From Scatosoma sp045654025 (GTDB lineage Bacteria > Bacillota > Clostridia > Christensenellales > Borkfalkiaceae): a DNA stretch of 51,411 nt. The position numbers and the translations under genes were made by a program. The stretch is from assembly GCA_045654025.1 (NCBI GenBank), contig JAZOMO010000015.1, positions 1 through 51,411 of the forward strand, written 5' to 3'. The notes beneath the pieces are model-generated. The model was not told the DNA's origin. It did not search any database and saw only the letters and a program-made list of their open reading frames with translations. Shown piece by piece: positions 7,466 through 15,982 of the stretch (its first letter is position 1; every line of letters begins with the position of its first letter).

Positions 7466-7514
7466 GTACCTTCTTGTCGGAATAGAGAGGCGAAAAATGT
7501 CATATGATAAAAAG

Positions 7515-7590
7515 TGAAAGTATTTGCTTTTTTTCGCGCAGGCGACAGATTTTTGAAAAAATCTGCGGAAAACCTCTTGAAATACTTTCA
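7515..7590. repeat. Nested inverted repeat upstream of murB
   Basis: Perfect 11-bp arms TGAAAGTATTT (7515-7525) and AAATACTTTCA (7580-7590) enclose a second hairpin centred on 7546-7565 (CAGATTT/AAATCTG). The right arm overlaps the -35 region of the murB promoter. It could be a paired operator, or a structured RNA if transcribed from elsewhere; no promoter that would transcribe it was found. Confidence 0.6.
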
Positions 7591-7614
7591 AAATTGAAAA
7601 AAGTATGGTATAAT
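7586..7614 (+). promoter_or_regulatory. Promoter of murB
   Basis: TTTCAA (7586-7591), 17-nt spacer and TATAAT (7609-7614) preceded by TG (extended -10). The predicted start near 7621 lies only about 7 nt before the GTG start of murB, so AGGGGA at 7615-7620 would not be in the mRNA. Confidence 0.7.
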
Positions 7615-7627
7615 AGGGGACGATAGA

Positions 7628-8497
7628 GTGGAAGAATTTGCGCTTTTTTTGCAATCCAAGCAAATGCAGTTGGTAAAATACGACTTTGCAAAGGGGAGTA
7701 CCATCGGGGTTGGCGGAATGGGCTACGCCGTGTTTCCGCGAAGCTTTACCGAGCTCATCGACGTCGTGGACGGCTGTGGCGCGCGAAAGATTCCCTATCG
7801 AATCTTGGGAAACTTAAGCAACGTTCTGCCCCCTGAAAACGACGAAAAGACCGTCTATATCCTGACGAAACGATTAACGGGGCTTACGATGGGGGAACAT
7901 CCCTTGGCGTACGCAGGGGTATCGGCAGGCGAGCTACTGCGTGCGTGCAAACAGCACGGCAAGCTCGGCGCAGAATTCTTGGCAGGGATTCCCTGCAGTA
8001 TCGGCGGCGCGGCGTATATGAACGCAGGGGTTGGCGGCAGATATTTTTCGGATATCGTCCGTTCGGTCATCGTCTACGAGAACGGGTGCTTGCGTACTTA
8101 CCCCAAAGAAGAGTGCGGCTATGCCTACAAGCGCAGTCGCTTTATGTCGGGCGGCGTGATTTTAGGGGTTGTTTTAGACCTCAAAGACAGCTCTCCGCAA
8201 GTTGTGCAAGAGGAGATAACAAGGCAGTTGCAACGGCGCGCGCATCTCCCTAAGGGTCGCAGTATGGGCTGTGTCTTCAAAAACCCTGACGGGATGGTGG
8301 CAGGCAAGCTCATCGAAGGCGCAGGGCTGAAAGGCTTGCGTATCGGCGGCGCGGTGGTGTCAAATCAGCACGGAAACTTTATCATCAACGACCAAAACGC
8401 TACAGCAAAGGACGTTCGCGCATTGATTGCGACGGTCAAAGAGGCGGTGCAAGAAAAATACGCAATCCGCTTGATAGAAGAGATAGAATATTTATAG
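7628..8497 (+). CDS. murB: UDP-N-acetylenolpyruvoylglucosamine reductase
   Basis: MurB (289 residues) is the FAD enzyme that reduces UDP-GlcNAc-enolpyruvate to UDP-MurNAc with NADPH, a cytosolic step of peptidoglycan synthesis. FAD-domain signatures are LGNLSNVLPP and EFLAGIPCSIGGAAYMNAG, then the YKRSRFM loop. The C-terminal motif RSMGCVFKNPDG carries Cys where the well-studied enzymes have the proton-donating Ser. AGKLIEGAGLKGLRIGGA and VSNQHGNFIIN complete the family pattern. The GTG start gives the expected short N-terminus. It heads a block with a PHP protein, whiA and dnaE, with gaps of 8, 1 and 1 bp, so all four genes are probably co-transcribed. Confidence 0.95.
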   Translation: MEEFALFLQSKQMQLVKYDFAKGSTIGVGGMGYAVFPRSFTELIDVVDGCGARKIPYRILGNLSNVLPPENDEKTVYILTKRLTGLTMGEHPLAYAGVSAGELLRACKQHGKLGAEFLAGIPCSIGGAAYMNAGVGGRYFSDIVRSVIVYENGCLRTYPKEECGYAYKRSRFMSGGVILGVVLDLKDSSPQVVQEEITRQLQRRAHLPKGRSMGCVFKNPDGMVAGKLIEGAGLKGLRIGGAVVSNQHGNFIINDQNATAKDVRALIATVKEAVQEKYAIRLIEEIEYL

Positions 8498-8505
8498 GTG
8501 AAACA

Positions 8506-9282
8506 ATGATTTTAACGGCAGATTATCATACGCATACCCCGTATTCGCACGGCAAAAACACCGTTGCGGAGAACGTGGCGCAAGCGGTAAAAATCGGATT
8601 AAAGCAAGTGGCGATTTCCGACCACGGCTTTACCCATCTTGCGTATGGTATCCGCAGAAAAGAGGTTGCCGCGCTCATAGCAGACTGCCGCGCGGCAGAG
8701 CAAGAATACGGCATTCCCGTCCTTCGCGGTATCGAGGCGAATATCGGCGGTGTCCGTGGGGATTGCGACCTGACGGAAAAGGACTATGAAAACTTTGACG
8801 TCTACCTTTGCGGGTATCACTTGACGACGATATACAGACGATTTGGCGACTTTTTCTTTAACGGGTTGGGGAATATCATCACCCAACGCTTAAAGCTTCC
8901 GACCTCGAAAACTCTGTATAAGCGTAATACCGAGGCGTATATCGCAACCATTCAAAAGCATCCGATTGATATTTTGACCCACCTTGCCTTTCGTTGCGAT
9001 TGCGACACTTTAGAGGTGGCAAAATGCGCCGCTGACCACGGCACGTATTTGGAGCTCAACAGCAAGAAAAGGCATTTGACGGACGAACAGTTGATGGAGA
9101 TTGTGGACAAGACGTCTGCTCGTTTCGTCATTGATTCGGATGCCCATTCCGCAGAGCGCGTAGGGGATACGGCAATCGTAGAGGAACAGCTTACAAGGCT
9201 GAATTTCCCGATGGATAGAATTGACAATATCGACGGAAGATTTCCTACCTTCCGTTTCGCAGAATTCAAAAAGAGAATGTGA
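8506..9282 (+). CDS. PHP-domain phosphoesterase
   Basis: A 258-residue stand-alone PHP domain. Metal-binding motifs run in order: DYHTHTPYSHG at the N-terminus, SDHGFTH, RGIEANI, then HLAFRCD and DSDAH near the C-terminus. Related proteins include YcdX-like phosphatases and histidinol-phosphate-phosphatase-like hydrolases; the substrate is unknown. In Clostridia a PHP gene commonly sits between murB and the whiA block, as here. The start follows the murB stop by 8 bp with a TAGGTGA ribosome binding site. Confidence 0.92.
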   Translation: MILTADYHTHTPYSHGKNTVAENVAQAVKIGLKQVAISDHGFTHLAYGIRRKEVAALIADCRAAEQEYGIPVLRGIEANIGGVRGDCDLTEKDYENFDVYLCGYHLTTIYRRFGDFFFNGLGNIITQRLKLPTSKTLYKRNTEAYIATIQKHPIDILTHLAFRCDCDTLEVAKCAADHGTYLELNSKKRHLTDEQLMEIVDKTSARFVIDSDAHSAERVGDTAIVEEQLTRLNFPMDRIDNIDGRFPTFRFAEFKKRM

Positions 9283-9283
9283 T

Positions 9284-10246
9284 ATGAACTTTACCTTAGA
9301 AGTCAAAAAAGAGATTATCAACCGTTCGCTTGCCAAAAAACGAACGCTGGAAGAGGCAATTGCCGCCAAAAAAGCGGCTCTTTCCGCCTTTATTCGTACC
9401 AGCGGTCAGCTTGGTTTCTACGAGGGGTTGCCGAACTTTTTCATCACGACGGAAACGGAACGGGTTGCGGAATTTTTCACCTCTCTTTTTTACGACGTCT
9501 TTGGGTTCGAGCTGACTATCAGCGCCCATCACAATAAGCTCAGCGGTAGGGACAAGCTGCTGCTGACCTGCCCTGCGGCGGAATGTAAAAGGGTGCTCAA
9601 AGACTTGGGCTTGCTCCGTGATAAAGGTGACGGGTTTAAGGCTTGGATACCCTCTGCGCTCGTTCGCAGTGACGAAAGTAAGGCGGCGTATATCCGAGGC
9701 GCGTTCTTAGGGAGTGGTAGTTGCATTTTACCCGGCGAAGAAAACAGCACGGGCTATCACCTGGAAATCGTCTTTGGCGAGGAGGGGATTGCGGACGAAT
9801 TCTGCGGTTTGTTGGAGGACTTTGAACTGTTTGGCAAGCGTGCGGAACGCAAAGATACCTATATCGTCTATATCAAGAGCAAGGAGATGATTTCCGATTT
9901 CCTGTCGGTCATCGGGGTAGAAAAAGCGTTGGAAAGCTTTACGGAACTGCTGGAAATTCGCGACGAGGCGAACCAACACAACCGCGCGACGAACTGTTAT
10001 ATGGGCAATCTGGAAAAGACCTTGCAGGCATCGTCAAAGCAGGTGCGCGCCTTGAAAATATTAAAGGAAAAGGACGAGTTTTTGGAGCTTTCTGCTGAGT
10101 TGCAGACACTTGCGAACGCGCGTTTGCGTGCGCCGATGATGACCTTGCAGGAGCTTGCAAACGAATTAAAAATATCAAAGAGCTGTTTAAGCCACAGAAT
10201 GCGAAAGCTGATGTCGGTGGCGGAGAAATACATTGAGGAAAAGTAA
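9284..10246 (+). CDS. whiA: DNA-binding protein WhiA
   Basis: WhiA (320 residues) joins a degenerate LAGLIDADG homing-endonuclease fold to a C-terminal helix-turn-helix (LQELANELKISKSCLSHRM). In Gram-positive bacteria it influences cell division and chromosome segregation. The N-terminus MNFTLEVKKEIIN is the normal family start; a longer reading from 9221 would overlap the PHP gene by 62 bp and is rejected. In most Firmicutes rapZ and yvcK directly precede whiA; both are missing here, and the PHP gene ends 1 bp before whiA begins. Confidence 0.95.
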   Translation: MNFTLEVKKEIINRSLAKKRTLEEAIAAKKAALSAFIRTSGQLGFYEGLPNFFITTETERVAEFFTSLFYDVFGFELTISAHHNKLSGRDKLLLTCPAAECKRVLKDLGLLRDKGDGFKAWIPSALVRSDESKAAYIRGAFLGSGSCILPGEENSTGYHLEIVFGEEGIADEFCGLLEDFELFGKRAERKDTYIVYIKSKEMISDFLSVIGVEKALESFTELLEIRDEANQHNRATNCYMGNLEKTLQASSKQVRALKILKEKDEFLELSAELQTLANARLRAPMMTLQELANELKISKSCLSHRMRKLMSVAEKYIEEK

Positions 10247-10247
10247 A

Positions 10248-13200
10248 ATGACGGATTTTGTGCATTTACATTTGCATACGGAATACAGTCTTTTGGACGG
10301 TGCGGCAAAGGTTGCGGATTTAGTCGACTATTTGGTTGAAAACGGCATTGACGCTTGCGCGATAACCGACCACGGGAATATGTACGCCTCCCTCTATTTC
10401 GCCCAGGAGTGCGTAAAGAAGGGGATTAAGTACATCATCGGTTGTGAGTTGTATGCTACGGACGACCACTTTGACAAGCGCGTTGGCACGAAGACGGAGC
10501 ATATCGTCCTGCTTGCGAAAAACAAGACGGGCTATAAAAATATCGTCAAGTTAGATTCTCTTTCCTACATTGACGGTTTCTACGGCAAGCCTCGTATCAG
10601 CTACGATTATATTAAAAAGCACAGCGAGGGCGTTATCTGTCTTTCCGCGTGCTTAGCAGGTAGAATACCGCAGTACCTTATGGCTGGCGAATACGACAAG
10701 GCAAAGGCGTTTGCAAAGGAAATGCAGGACGTCTTTGGCGAGGATTTTTATATCGAGTTGCAGGACCATGGTATCGCTGAGGAACGCCAAATTATCCCCG
10801 AGCTTATCAAGCTTGCAAGAGAGTTGAATATTCAGCTGGTTGCTACCAACGACGTGCATTACATTCGCAAAGAGGACTGGGAGGCGCACGATGTACTCCT
10901 TTGTATCCAAACGAAGAAGACCTTGGCTACCCCCAAGCGTATGAAGTTCGACACGCAGGAATTCTACATGAAGTCGGGCGACGAGATGTTGGAGCTGTTT
11001 AAATACGTCCCCGAGGCGATTTCCAACACCCGTGTGATTGCGGACAAAATCGAAGAACCCGTCTTTGATCTTAAGCCTAACGGCGACCCGATTCGTGATA
11101 CTTCGCTCATTCCCAAGTACAAGCCTGACGACGGCTCTACTTCGGCGGATTATCTGACGAGATTGACGTGGGAAGGGCTTTCTAAGCGCTATTCAGACAT
11201 TACTGAGGCGATTAAAGAGCGTGTAAACTACGAACTTAGTATCATCATCAAGATGGGCTTTGCGGACTATTTCTTGATTGTATGGGACTATATCAACTGG
11301 TCGAGAAACCACGGCATTCCCGTAGGGCCTGGGCGTGGTTCGGGTGTAGGCAGTATCGTTGCGTATTCTATCGGGATTACCGACGTAGACCCCTTGAAAT
11401 ACGACCTGATTTTCGAACGCTTCTTGAACCCTGATCGTGTATCGATGCCCGACTTCGACGTCGACTTCTGTACGAAAAGACGACACGAAACGATTGAATA
11501 CGTGCGTAAAAAATATCACCCTGAAAACGTAGCGCAAATCGTCACCTTTGGTACGCTGGCTTCGCGCGCAGTTATCAAGGATGTAGGCCGTGTTATGGGC
11601 GTGCCGTATTCGGAGACGGACAAGGTGGCAAAGCTCATGGACGGCAAGTCCACAATCCGCGAATTGCTTGGTCTGAATATTCCTGCATTAGAGGCGAAGG
11701 TCGAGAAAGAGGAAGACCCTGAAAAGAAGGCGGAATTAGACAAGAAATTAAAGGAATTAAAGAAGAAAAAGAACGTAGAATTTGTAGAGGTGTATGAAAC
11801 GAACGAGGAGCTTCGCCGTGTTATCGACATGGGCTTAAAGCTTGAGGGTATGCCTAAGAATACGTCCGAACACGCTGCAGGTGTCGTTATCTGTAACAAG
11901 GTGCTTGCGGACAACGTGCCTCTTGCAAGAAATGGTGAGGACATCGTCACGCAATTCGACATGAAGGAAGCCGAGGCGGTCGGTATGCTGAAGATGGACT
12001 TCCTTGCCTTGACGACCTTGACGGACATTGAAAATACGCTCAGCTATATTCGTGAAGGGTTGGGGATTGAAATTGATTTTGATAAAATCGGCGTGGACGT
12101 TCCCGAGGCATATCAGCTGATTTCGTCGGGGGATACCGACGCTGTCTTCCAGCTTGAACAAGGTGGGATGAAGAAGTTCATGAAAGAACTGCAACCGAGC
12201 TGTTTGGAAGACTTGATTGCAGGTATTTCCCTCTATCGTCCCGGCCCTATGGATTTCATTCCAAAGTATATCGAAAACAAGCATCACCCTGAAAAAATCG
12301 TCTACGATACCCCGTATTTAGAGCCGATTTTGAAAAACTCCTACGGTGTTATCATCTACCAAGAGCAGGTAATGCAGATTTTCCAACAGCTTGCAGGCTA
12401 TTCGCTTGGACAAGCCGACCTTGTTCGTCGCGCGATGTCTAAGAAGCAAAAGAAGGAGCTGATGGAACAGAAGGACAAGTTTGTCTACGGTTCGCCCAAG
12501 GATAATATTACGGGCTGCGCGGCGCTTGGGATTCCTGCAGAGGTTGCGGCGAAGATTTTTGCGGATATGGAAAGCTTTGCTTCGTATGCGTTCAACAAAT
12601 CGCATGCGGCGGCATATGCCGTGGTGGCGTACCGCACGGCGTATTTGAAACATTTCTACCCTAAGGAATTCTTGGCGGGCGTACTCAATGACCGTATTGA
12701 TAAAATTGAGGAAATTTCCAAGTACGTCATGTATATGAAGGAGAAGAATATTGACGTTCTTCCTCCCGACATCAACCGTTCGAGGGAGATTTTCTGGGTT
12801 GAGGGCAACGGGATTCGTATCGGGCTTGGCGCGTTGCGTGGCGTAGGCCAAGAGGCGATTGCCGCCGTCATCAAGGAGAGAGAAGAGAACGGTCTGTTCA
12901 AGGATTTCTCCGACTTCGTACATCGCTGTACCAAGTTCGTCAACAAGCGCATCGTAGAAAGCTTGATTTATGCCGGCGCGTTCGATTGCTTTGGTTATAA
13001 TCGGGCGCAGGTAGCGCACGTCTACGAGGACGTTATGGCGCGCGTCAGCGGCATGGAAAAGCAGAAAGCAGGGGCGCAGATGTCCTTCTTCGGCTCGATG
13101 ATTGAAGAACAGAGGGTAGAGGTTGCTTTCCCGAATATTCCTGAATTTGAAATGATGGAGAAACTTTCTAAGGAGAAATCGGTGCTTGGCGTTTACGTCA

Positions 13201-13916
13201 GCGGACACCCCTTTGAAAAGTTCCTGCCGTACTTTAAGGAATGTTCGTTCAACTGCTCTATGTTGAATGAATACACGGAGGACGAGGAAACAGGCGAAAG
13301 AACGTACGCAGACATTCGCGACGAACAGCCTGTCACGATGGGAGGTATGATTTCTGCCTTCAAGAAACTGCAGACCCGTTCTGGACAGTTTATGGCGTTC
13401 ATCACTGTTGAGGATTTGTACGGTTCGGTGGAATGCGTATGCTTCCCGAAGGTCTACGATAAGATTAAGGACTTTATGGAGGCGGACCGCGTGGTTTCGC
13501 TGTCGGGAAAAATCAGCATCAACGACGACAAGGCGCCGTCGATTATCGTGGATAAAATGACGGAATTTACCTTGGATAACCCCGTCGTCTATACGGCAGA
13601 GAGTTCTTCGTATGCTCCGAGAAGTTTTGAAGGCGGTGGTCGGGCAAAAGAGTCTGTGTCACAAAGACGTGCGGAGCCTACCCCTGCGGAGGAAAAGCCG
13701 CAAAAACCCACGAGACTTTGGCTGAATATTTCTGGGCTTGAGGATGCGGACGTAGAGGAACTGATGGATACCTTTGCGTATTACCCTGGGGATATGGAGG
13801 TTGTGTTTGTGAACAACGGAAAGAAGATGCTTTGTTCCGAACGAGTGAACCCTGGCAAAGCGTTGATGGCGGAGCTTGCGTCGTTTTTGCCCGCAAATTG
13901 CATAAAGTTGGCGTAA
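10248..13916 (+). CDS. dnaE: DNA polymerase III subunit alpha, DnaE type
   Basis: A 1222-residue replicative polymerase subunit. It begins with the PHP domain (VHLHLHTEYSLLDGA), followed by the polymerase active site: PGRGSGVGSIVAYS and the catalytic aspartates in MPDFDVDF near residue 403. Then come FQLEQGGMKKFMKE, the SLYRPGPMDFIPKYI segment and FNKSHAAAYAVVAYRTAYLK. A C-terminal OB-fold follows (around residues 1030-1110, VTMGGMISAFKKLQTRSGQF). It is the DnaE1 type and not PolC, which has an inserted exonuclease. Start ATG 10248 follows GAGGAA by 6 nt and the whiA stop by 1 bp. The final ~100 residues after the OB-fold look low-complexity and then globular. Confidence 0.97.
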   Translation: MTDFVHLHLHTEYSLLDGAAKVADLVDYLVENGIDACAITDHGNMYASLYFAQECVKKGIKYIIGCELYATDDHFDKRVGTKTEHIVLLAKNKTGYKNIVKLDSLSYIDGFYGKPRISYDYIKKHSEGVICLSACLAGRIPQYLMAGEYDKAKAFAKEMQDVFGEDFYIELQDHGIAEERQIIPELIKLARELNIQLVATNDVHYIRKEDWEAHDVLLCIQTKKTLATPKRMKFDTQEFYMKSGDEMLELFKYVPEAISNTRVIADKIEEPVFDLKPNGDPIRDTSLIPKYKPDDGSTSADYLTRLTWEGLSKRYSDITEAIKERVNYELSIIIKMGFADYFLIVWDYINWSRNHGIPVGPGRGSGVGSIVAYSIGITDVDPLKYDLIFERFLNPDRVSMPDFDVDFCTKRRHETIEYVRKKYHPENVAQIVTFGTLASRAVIKDVGRVMGVPYSETDKVAKLMDGKSTIRELLGLNIPALEAKVEKEEDPEKKAELDKKLKELKKKKNVEFVEVYETNEELRRVIDMGLKLEGMPKNTSEHAAGVVICNKVLADNVPLARNGEDIVTQFDMKEAEAVGMLKMDFLALTTLTDIENTLSYIREGLGIEIDFDKIGVDVPEAYQLISSGDTDAVFQLEQGGMKKFMKELQPSCLEDLIAGISLYRPGPMDFIPKYIENKHHPEKIVYDTPYLEPILKNSYGVIIYQEQVMQIFQQLAGYSLGQADLVRRAMSKKQKKELMEQKDKFVYGSPKDNITGCAALGIPAEVAAKIFADMESFASYAFNKSHAAAYAVVAYRTAYLKHFYPKEFLAGVLNDRIDKIEEISKYVMYMKEKNIDVLPPDINRSREIFWVEGNGIRIGLGALRGVGQEAIAAVIKEREENGLFKDFSDFVHRCTKFVNKRIVESLIYAGAFDCFGYNRAQVAHVYEDVMARVSGMEKQKAGAQMSFFGSMIEEQRVEVAFPNIPEFEMMEKLSKEKSVLGVYVSGHPFEKFLPYFKECSFNCSMLNEYTEDEETGERTYADIRDEQPVTMGGMISAFKKLQTRSGQFMAFITVEDLYGSVECVCFPKVYDKIKDFMEADRVVSLSGKISINDDKAPSIIVDKMTEFTLDNPVVYTAESSSYAPRSFEGGGRAKESVSQRRAEPTPAEEKPQKPTRLWLNISGLEDADVEELMDTFAYYPGDMEVVFVNNGKKMLCSERVNPGKALMAELASFLPANCIKLA

Positions 13917-13943
13917 AAATCCAAAAATACAAGTACAAAAGAG

Positions 13944-13972
13944 TTGCGTTTTTTGTAGAATCCGTATATAAT
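13944..13972 (+). promoter_or_regulatory. Promoter of pfkA
   Basis: TTGCGT (13944-13949), 17-nt spacer, TATAAT (13967-13972). The leader to ATG 14036 is about 57 nt, with AGAGGT as the likely ribosome binding site. Confidence 0.8.
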
Positions 13973-14035
13973 ACTTTAGGACTTGCAAAAGAACGAATGA
14001 AAAATACAGATAGAAGTTAGAGGTTAGAGATTATT

Positions 14036-14998
14036 ATGAAACGTATCGGTTTGTTGACGAGTGGGGGCGATGCTCCTGGTATGAACGCGGCGATTCGCGC
14101 AGTGGTTCGTACGGCAATCTATTACGGTATGGAAGTATACGGCATCGAGCGTGGTTATGCAGGCTTGATGAACGAGGAATTGTATAAGATGGAAATGCGT
14201 AGCGTTTCCAACATCGTACAGTGCGGCGGTACGAAGCTCCGTACGGCAAGATGCTTGGAAATGATGACGAAAGAAGGTCAGCAGCGTGCGGCGGCTACCA
14301 TTAAGAAGTACGGCATCGAAGGCTTGGTTGTTATCGGTGGCGACGGGTCTTTCCGTGGCGCAAAGGTTTTATCCGAAGAATACGGCATTCCTACCATCGG
14401 TATTCCTGGCACGATTGACAACGACCTTGAATATACCGATTACACGCTTGGTTTTGACACGGCTGTAAATACCTGCTTGGATATCATCAACAAGCTCCGT
14501 GATACGATGACCTCGCACGAACGTATTTGCGTTGTAGAGGTTATGGGTAGACATTGCGGTGATATCGCTCTGTACAGCGGTATTGCATCCGGCGCGGAAA
14601 TTATCGTCGTGCCTGAAATTCGCTTTGACCTCGATGAAATCGTGGCGAAAATCAACAAGTCGCGCGCTAATGGTAAGCATTCCAACATTATCGTAGTGGC
14701 AGAAGGCGTTACGAGTGCGGATCAGTTTGCGAAGAACTTACAAGCGGTTACGACATACGACGTTCGTCCTACTTGTATCGGACACGTGCAGCGTGGTGGC
14801 TCGCCTTCCATGGCGGACAGAATGCTGGCCGCGCAGTTTGGCAACAAGGCGGTGAGTCTCTTGAAAGATGGAATCGGCAACCGAGTTGTTGGTATCCGTG
14901 ATAACAAGATTATCGATATGGATATCATCGAAGCCGTATCTATGAAAAAGACCTTCAATCACGAGTTGTATGAAACTCTGCAAATGATTTCTATGTAA
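14036..14998 (+). CDS. pfkA: ATP-dependent 6-phosphofructokinase
   Basis: PfkA (320 residues, normal length) phosphorylates fructose-6-phosphate, committing carbon to glycolysis. Visible motifs: MKRIGLLTSGGDAPGMNAA, the ATP-binding GGDGSFRGA, the catalytic PGTIDNDL with the Asp base, MGRHCGD for fructose-6-phosphate, and GHVQRGGSPSMADR with the effector-site arginine. The GDGS motif points to ATP and not pyrophosphate as phosphoryl donor. pfkA follows dnaE in many Clostridia; pyk, often next, is not here. It has its own promoter and ends at the terminator at 15011-15036. Confidence 0.97.
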   Translation: MKRIGLLTSGGDAPGMNAAIRAVVRTAIYYGMEVYGIERGYAGLMNEELYKMEMRSVSNIVQCGGTKLRTARCLEMMTKEGQQRAAATIKKYGIEGLVVIGGDGSFRGAKVLSEEYGIPTIGIPGTIDNDLEYTDYTLGFDTAVNTCLDIINKLRDTMTSHERICVVEVMGRHCGDIALYSGIASGAEIIVVPEIRFDLDEIVAKINKSRANGKHSNIIVVAEGVTSADQFAKNLQAVTTYDVRPTCIGHVQRGGSPSMADRMLAAQFGNKAVSLLKDGIGNRVVGIRDNKIIDMDIIEAVSMKKTFNHELYETLQMISM

Positions 14999-15010
14999 GT
15001 GCCTTAAGAT

Positions 15011-15036
15011 AAACCGCCGTTTGGCGGTTTTTTTTC
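15011..15036 (+). terminator. Terminator after pfkA
   Basis: AACCGCC (15012-15018), 4-nt loop, GGCGGTT (15023-15029), then eight T. Strong. Confidence 0.93.
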
Positions 15037-15061
15037 TGTCAATTTTTCCCTTAAGTTTGCA

Positions 15062-15250
15062 TATAATACAATATCGTAGCGATATGCTTTCGGCGGAAAA
15101 GCTATGCTTATCGCGCAAAATTGCCGACTAGGCACAAACGAATACGAAAGAAAATCGGTCGGGCGCTTTGCAACGTGCGTTGCGAAAGCGCTGCTCTGAC
15201 TGCGGCGGTTGCATAATGTCCTAAACGCATGGCGAAAAAGTAGGTAGAGT
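15062..15250 (+). promoter_or_regulatory. Promoter and structured leader of the DUF308-like gene
   Basis: A TATAAT at 15062-15067 (weak -35) precedes a leader of about 177 nt, much longer than others in the window. It can fold as ATATCG/CGATAT (15071-15085), GCTTT/AAAGC (15086-15102) and a strong stem GCGCTTTGCAAC with GTTGC-G-AAAGCGC (15163-15191, one bulged G). No known riboswitch consensus was recognised. It may be a cis-regulatory RNA or a separate small RNA. Confidence 0.45.
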
Positions 15251-15733
15251 GTGAAAAAAACAGAAAAATTGATTGCCTCCATCGTGGCGATTGCCTTGGG
15301 GATTTTATTGATAATATTAAAGGGAACGACCGTGCAGGTAATAACCTCTATCTTTGCGGTTTTACTGCTAGTGCTAGGGATCATGGATTTTGTGGCAGGG
15401 GAAGGTCAAATTGCCACGCTGAAATGTGTTGCGGGGATTTTTATTCTTGCGTTTAGCTGTTTGGTTTTATCTACCGTTCTATACGTGATTGCAGGGATGC
15501 TGTTGGTGGCGTCCGTTTGGTGGGTTTACGAGCTATGGAAAACCTGTTGCGTTCGCTCGTTTGGCTATCATTTCTTGTTGATGTACGCCCGACCGATTTT
15601 CTTGGCGCTGATAGGCGTCTTTCTTTTGTTTCATCAAGGAGAAAAACGGGAGTGGGTGTTTATGGTCTCAGGAATTCTTACCATATTCGAAGGAGCGCTG
15701 TTGTTTGCCGCCACAATCAGGACAATTGAATAA
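15251..15733 (+). CDS. Small DUF308/HdeD-like membrane protein
   Basis: A 160-residue, very hydrophobic protein with about six predicted membrane segments (clearest at residues 8-24, 30-46, 58-74, 78-94, 112-126 and 134-155). The pattern, with glycine-rich paired helices such as IVAIALGILLIIL and FAVLLLVLGIMDFVAG, resembles the DUF308/HdeD family, whose biochemical role is unclear; HdeD is linked to acid resistance in enteric bacteria. The start is GTG 15251 after a GGTAGAG-like ribosome binding site. It is monocistronic, between terminators, behind a long structured leader. Confidence 0.7.
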   Translation: MKKTEKLIASIVAIALGILLIILKGTTVQVITSIFAVLLLVLGIMDFVAGEGQIATLKCVAGIFILAFSCLVLSTVLYVIAGMLLVASVWWVYELWKTCCVRSFGYHFLLMYARPIFLALIGVFLLFHQGEKREWVFMVSGILTIFEGALLFAATIRTIE

Positions 15734-15736
15734 CTT

Positions 15737-15759
15737 GCGCCCTTCATGGGCGCTTTTTT
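15737..15759 (+). terminator. Terminator after the DUF308-like gene
   Basis: GCGCCC (15737-15742), 5-nt loop, GGGCGC (15748-15753), six T. Strong. Confidence 0.92.
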
Positions 15760-15796
15760 ATTAAACTCTGTCGAATAATCTTGGTATATTTTGGTG

Positions 15797-15835
15797 TTTT
15801 ATCGAATAATGATAAAAATTTATCGATTTATAAAT
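15797..15835. promoter_or_regulatory. AT-rich palindrome cluster upstream of the malate/lactate dehydrogenase promoter
   Basis: TTTTATC-N7-GATAAAA (15797-15817), GATAAA-N2-TTTATC (15811-15824) and ATTTAT-N6-ATAAAT (15818-15835) overlap, about 30 bp upstream of the -35 box. They are candidate operator sites for a redox or fermentation regulator. They do not match the Rex consensus TTGTGA-N6-TCACAA. Confidence 0.4.
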
Positions 15836-15865
15836 CAAAAAGTTTGCTATCGGGTTATCATGTCC

Positions 15866-15894
15866 TTGTGATTTTATAAAAAGTATGATATAAT
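15866..15894 (+). promoter_or_regulatory. Promoter of the succinate module
   Basis: TTGTGA (15866-15871), 17-nt spacer and TATAAT (15889-15894) with TG at 15886-15887 (extended -10). The predicted start near 15901 gives an ~80-nt leader ending in a GTGGAG ribosome binding site. No other convincing promoter was seen before 28636. Confidence 0.82.
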
Positions 15895-15982
15895 ACTACT
15901 GTATTATTGGAGCAGTATGCTGATTTTTGGCAAAAAGCGACTCTAATCAATAAAAGCGATAATAAAATAGTGGAGATGGATT

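Noticed and set aside
15062..15250. Known riboswitch (c-di-GMP, fluoride, manganese, T-box) before the DUF308-like gene
   Set aside because: Compared by eye with these consensus sequences; key conserved cores are absent. Kept only as an unassigned structured leader.
15866..15894. Rex operator at the TTGTGA -35 box
   Set aside because: TTGTGA is present, but the matching TCACAA half is missing at the required spacing.
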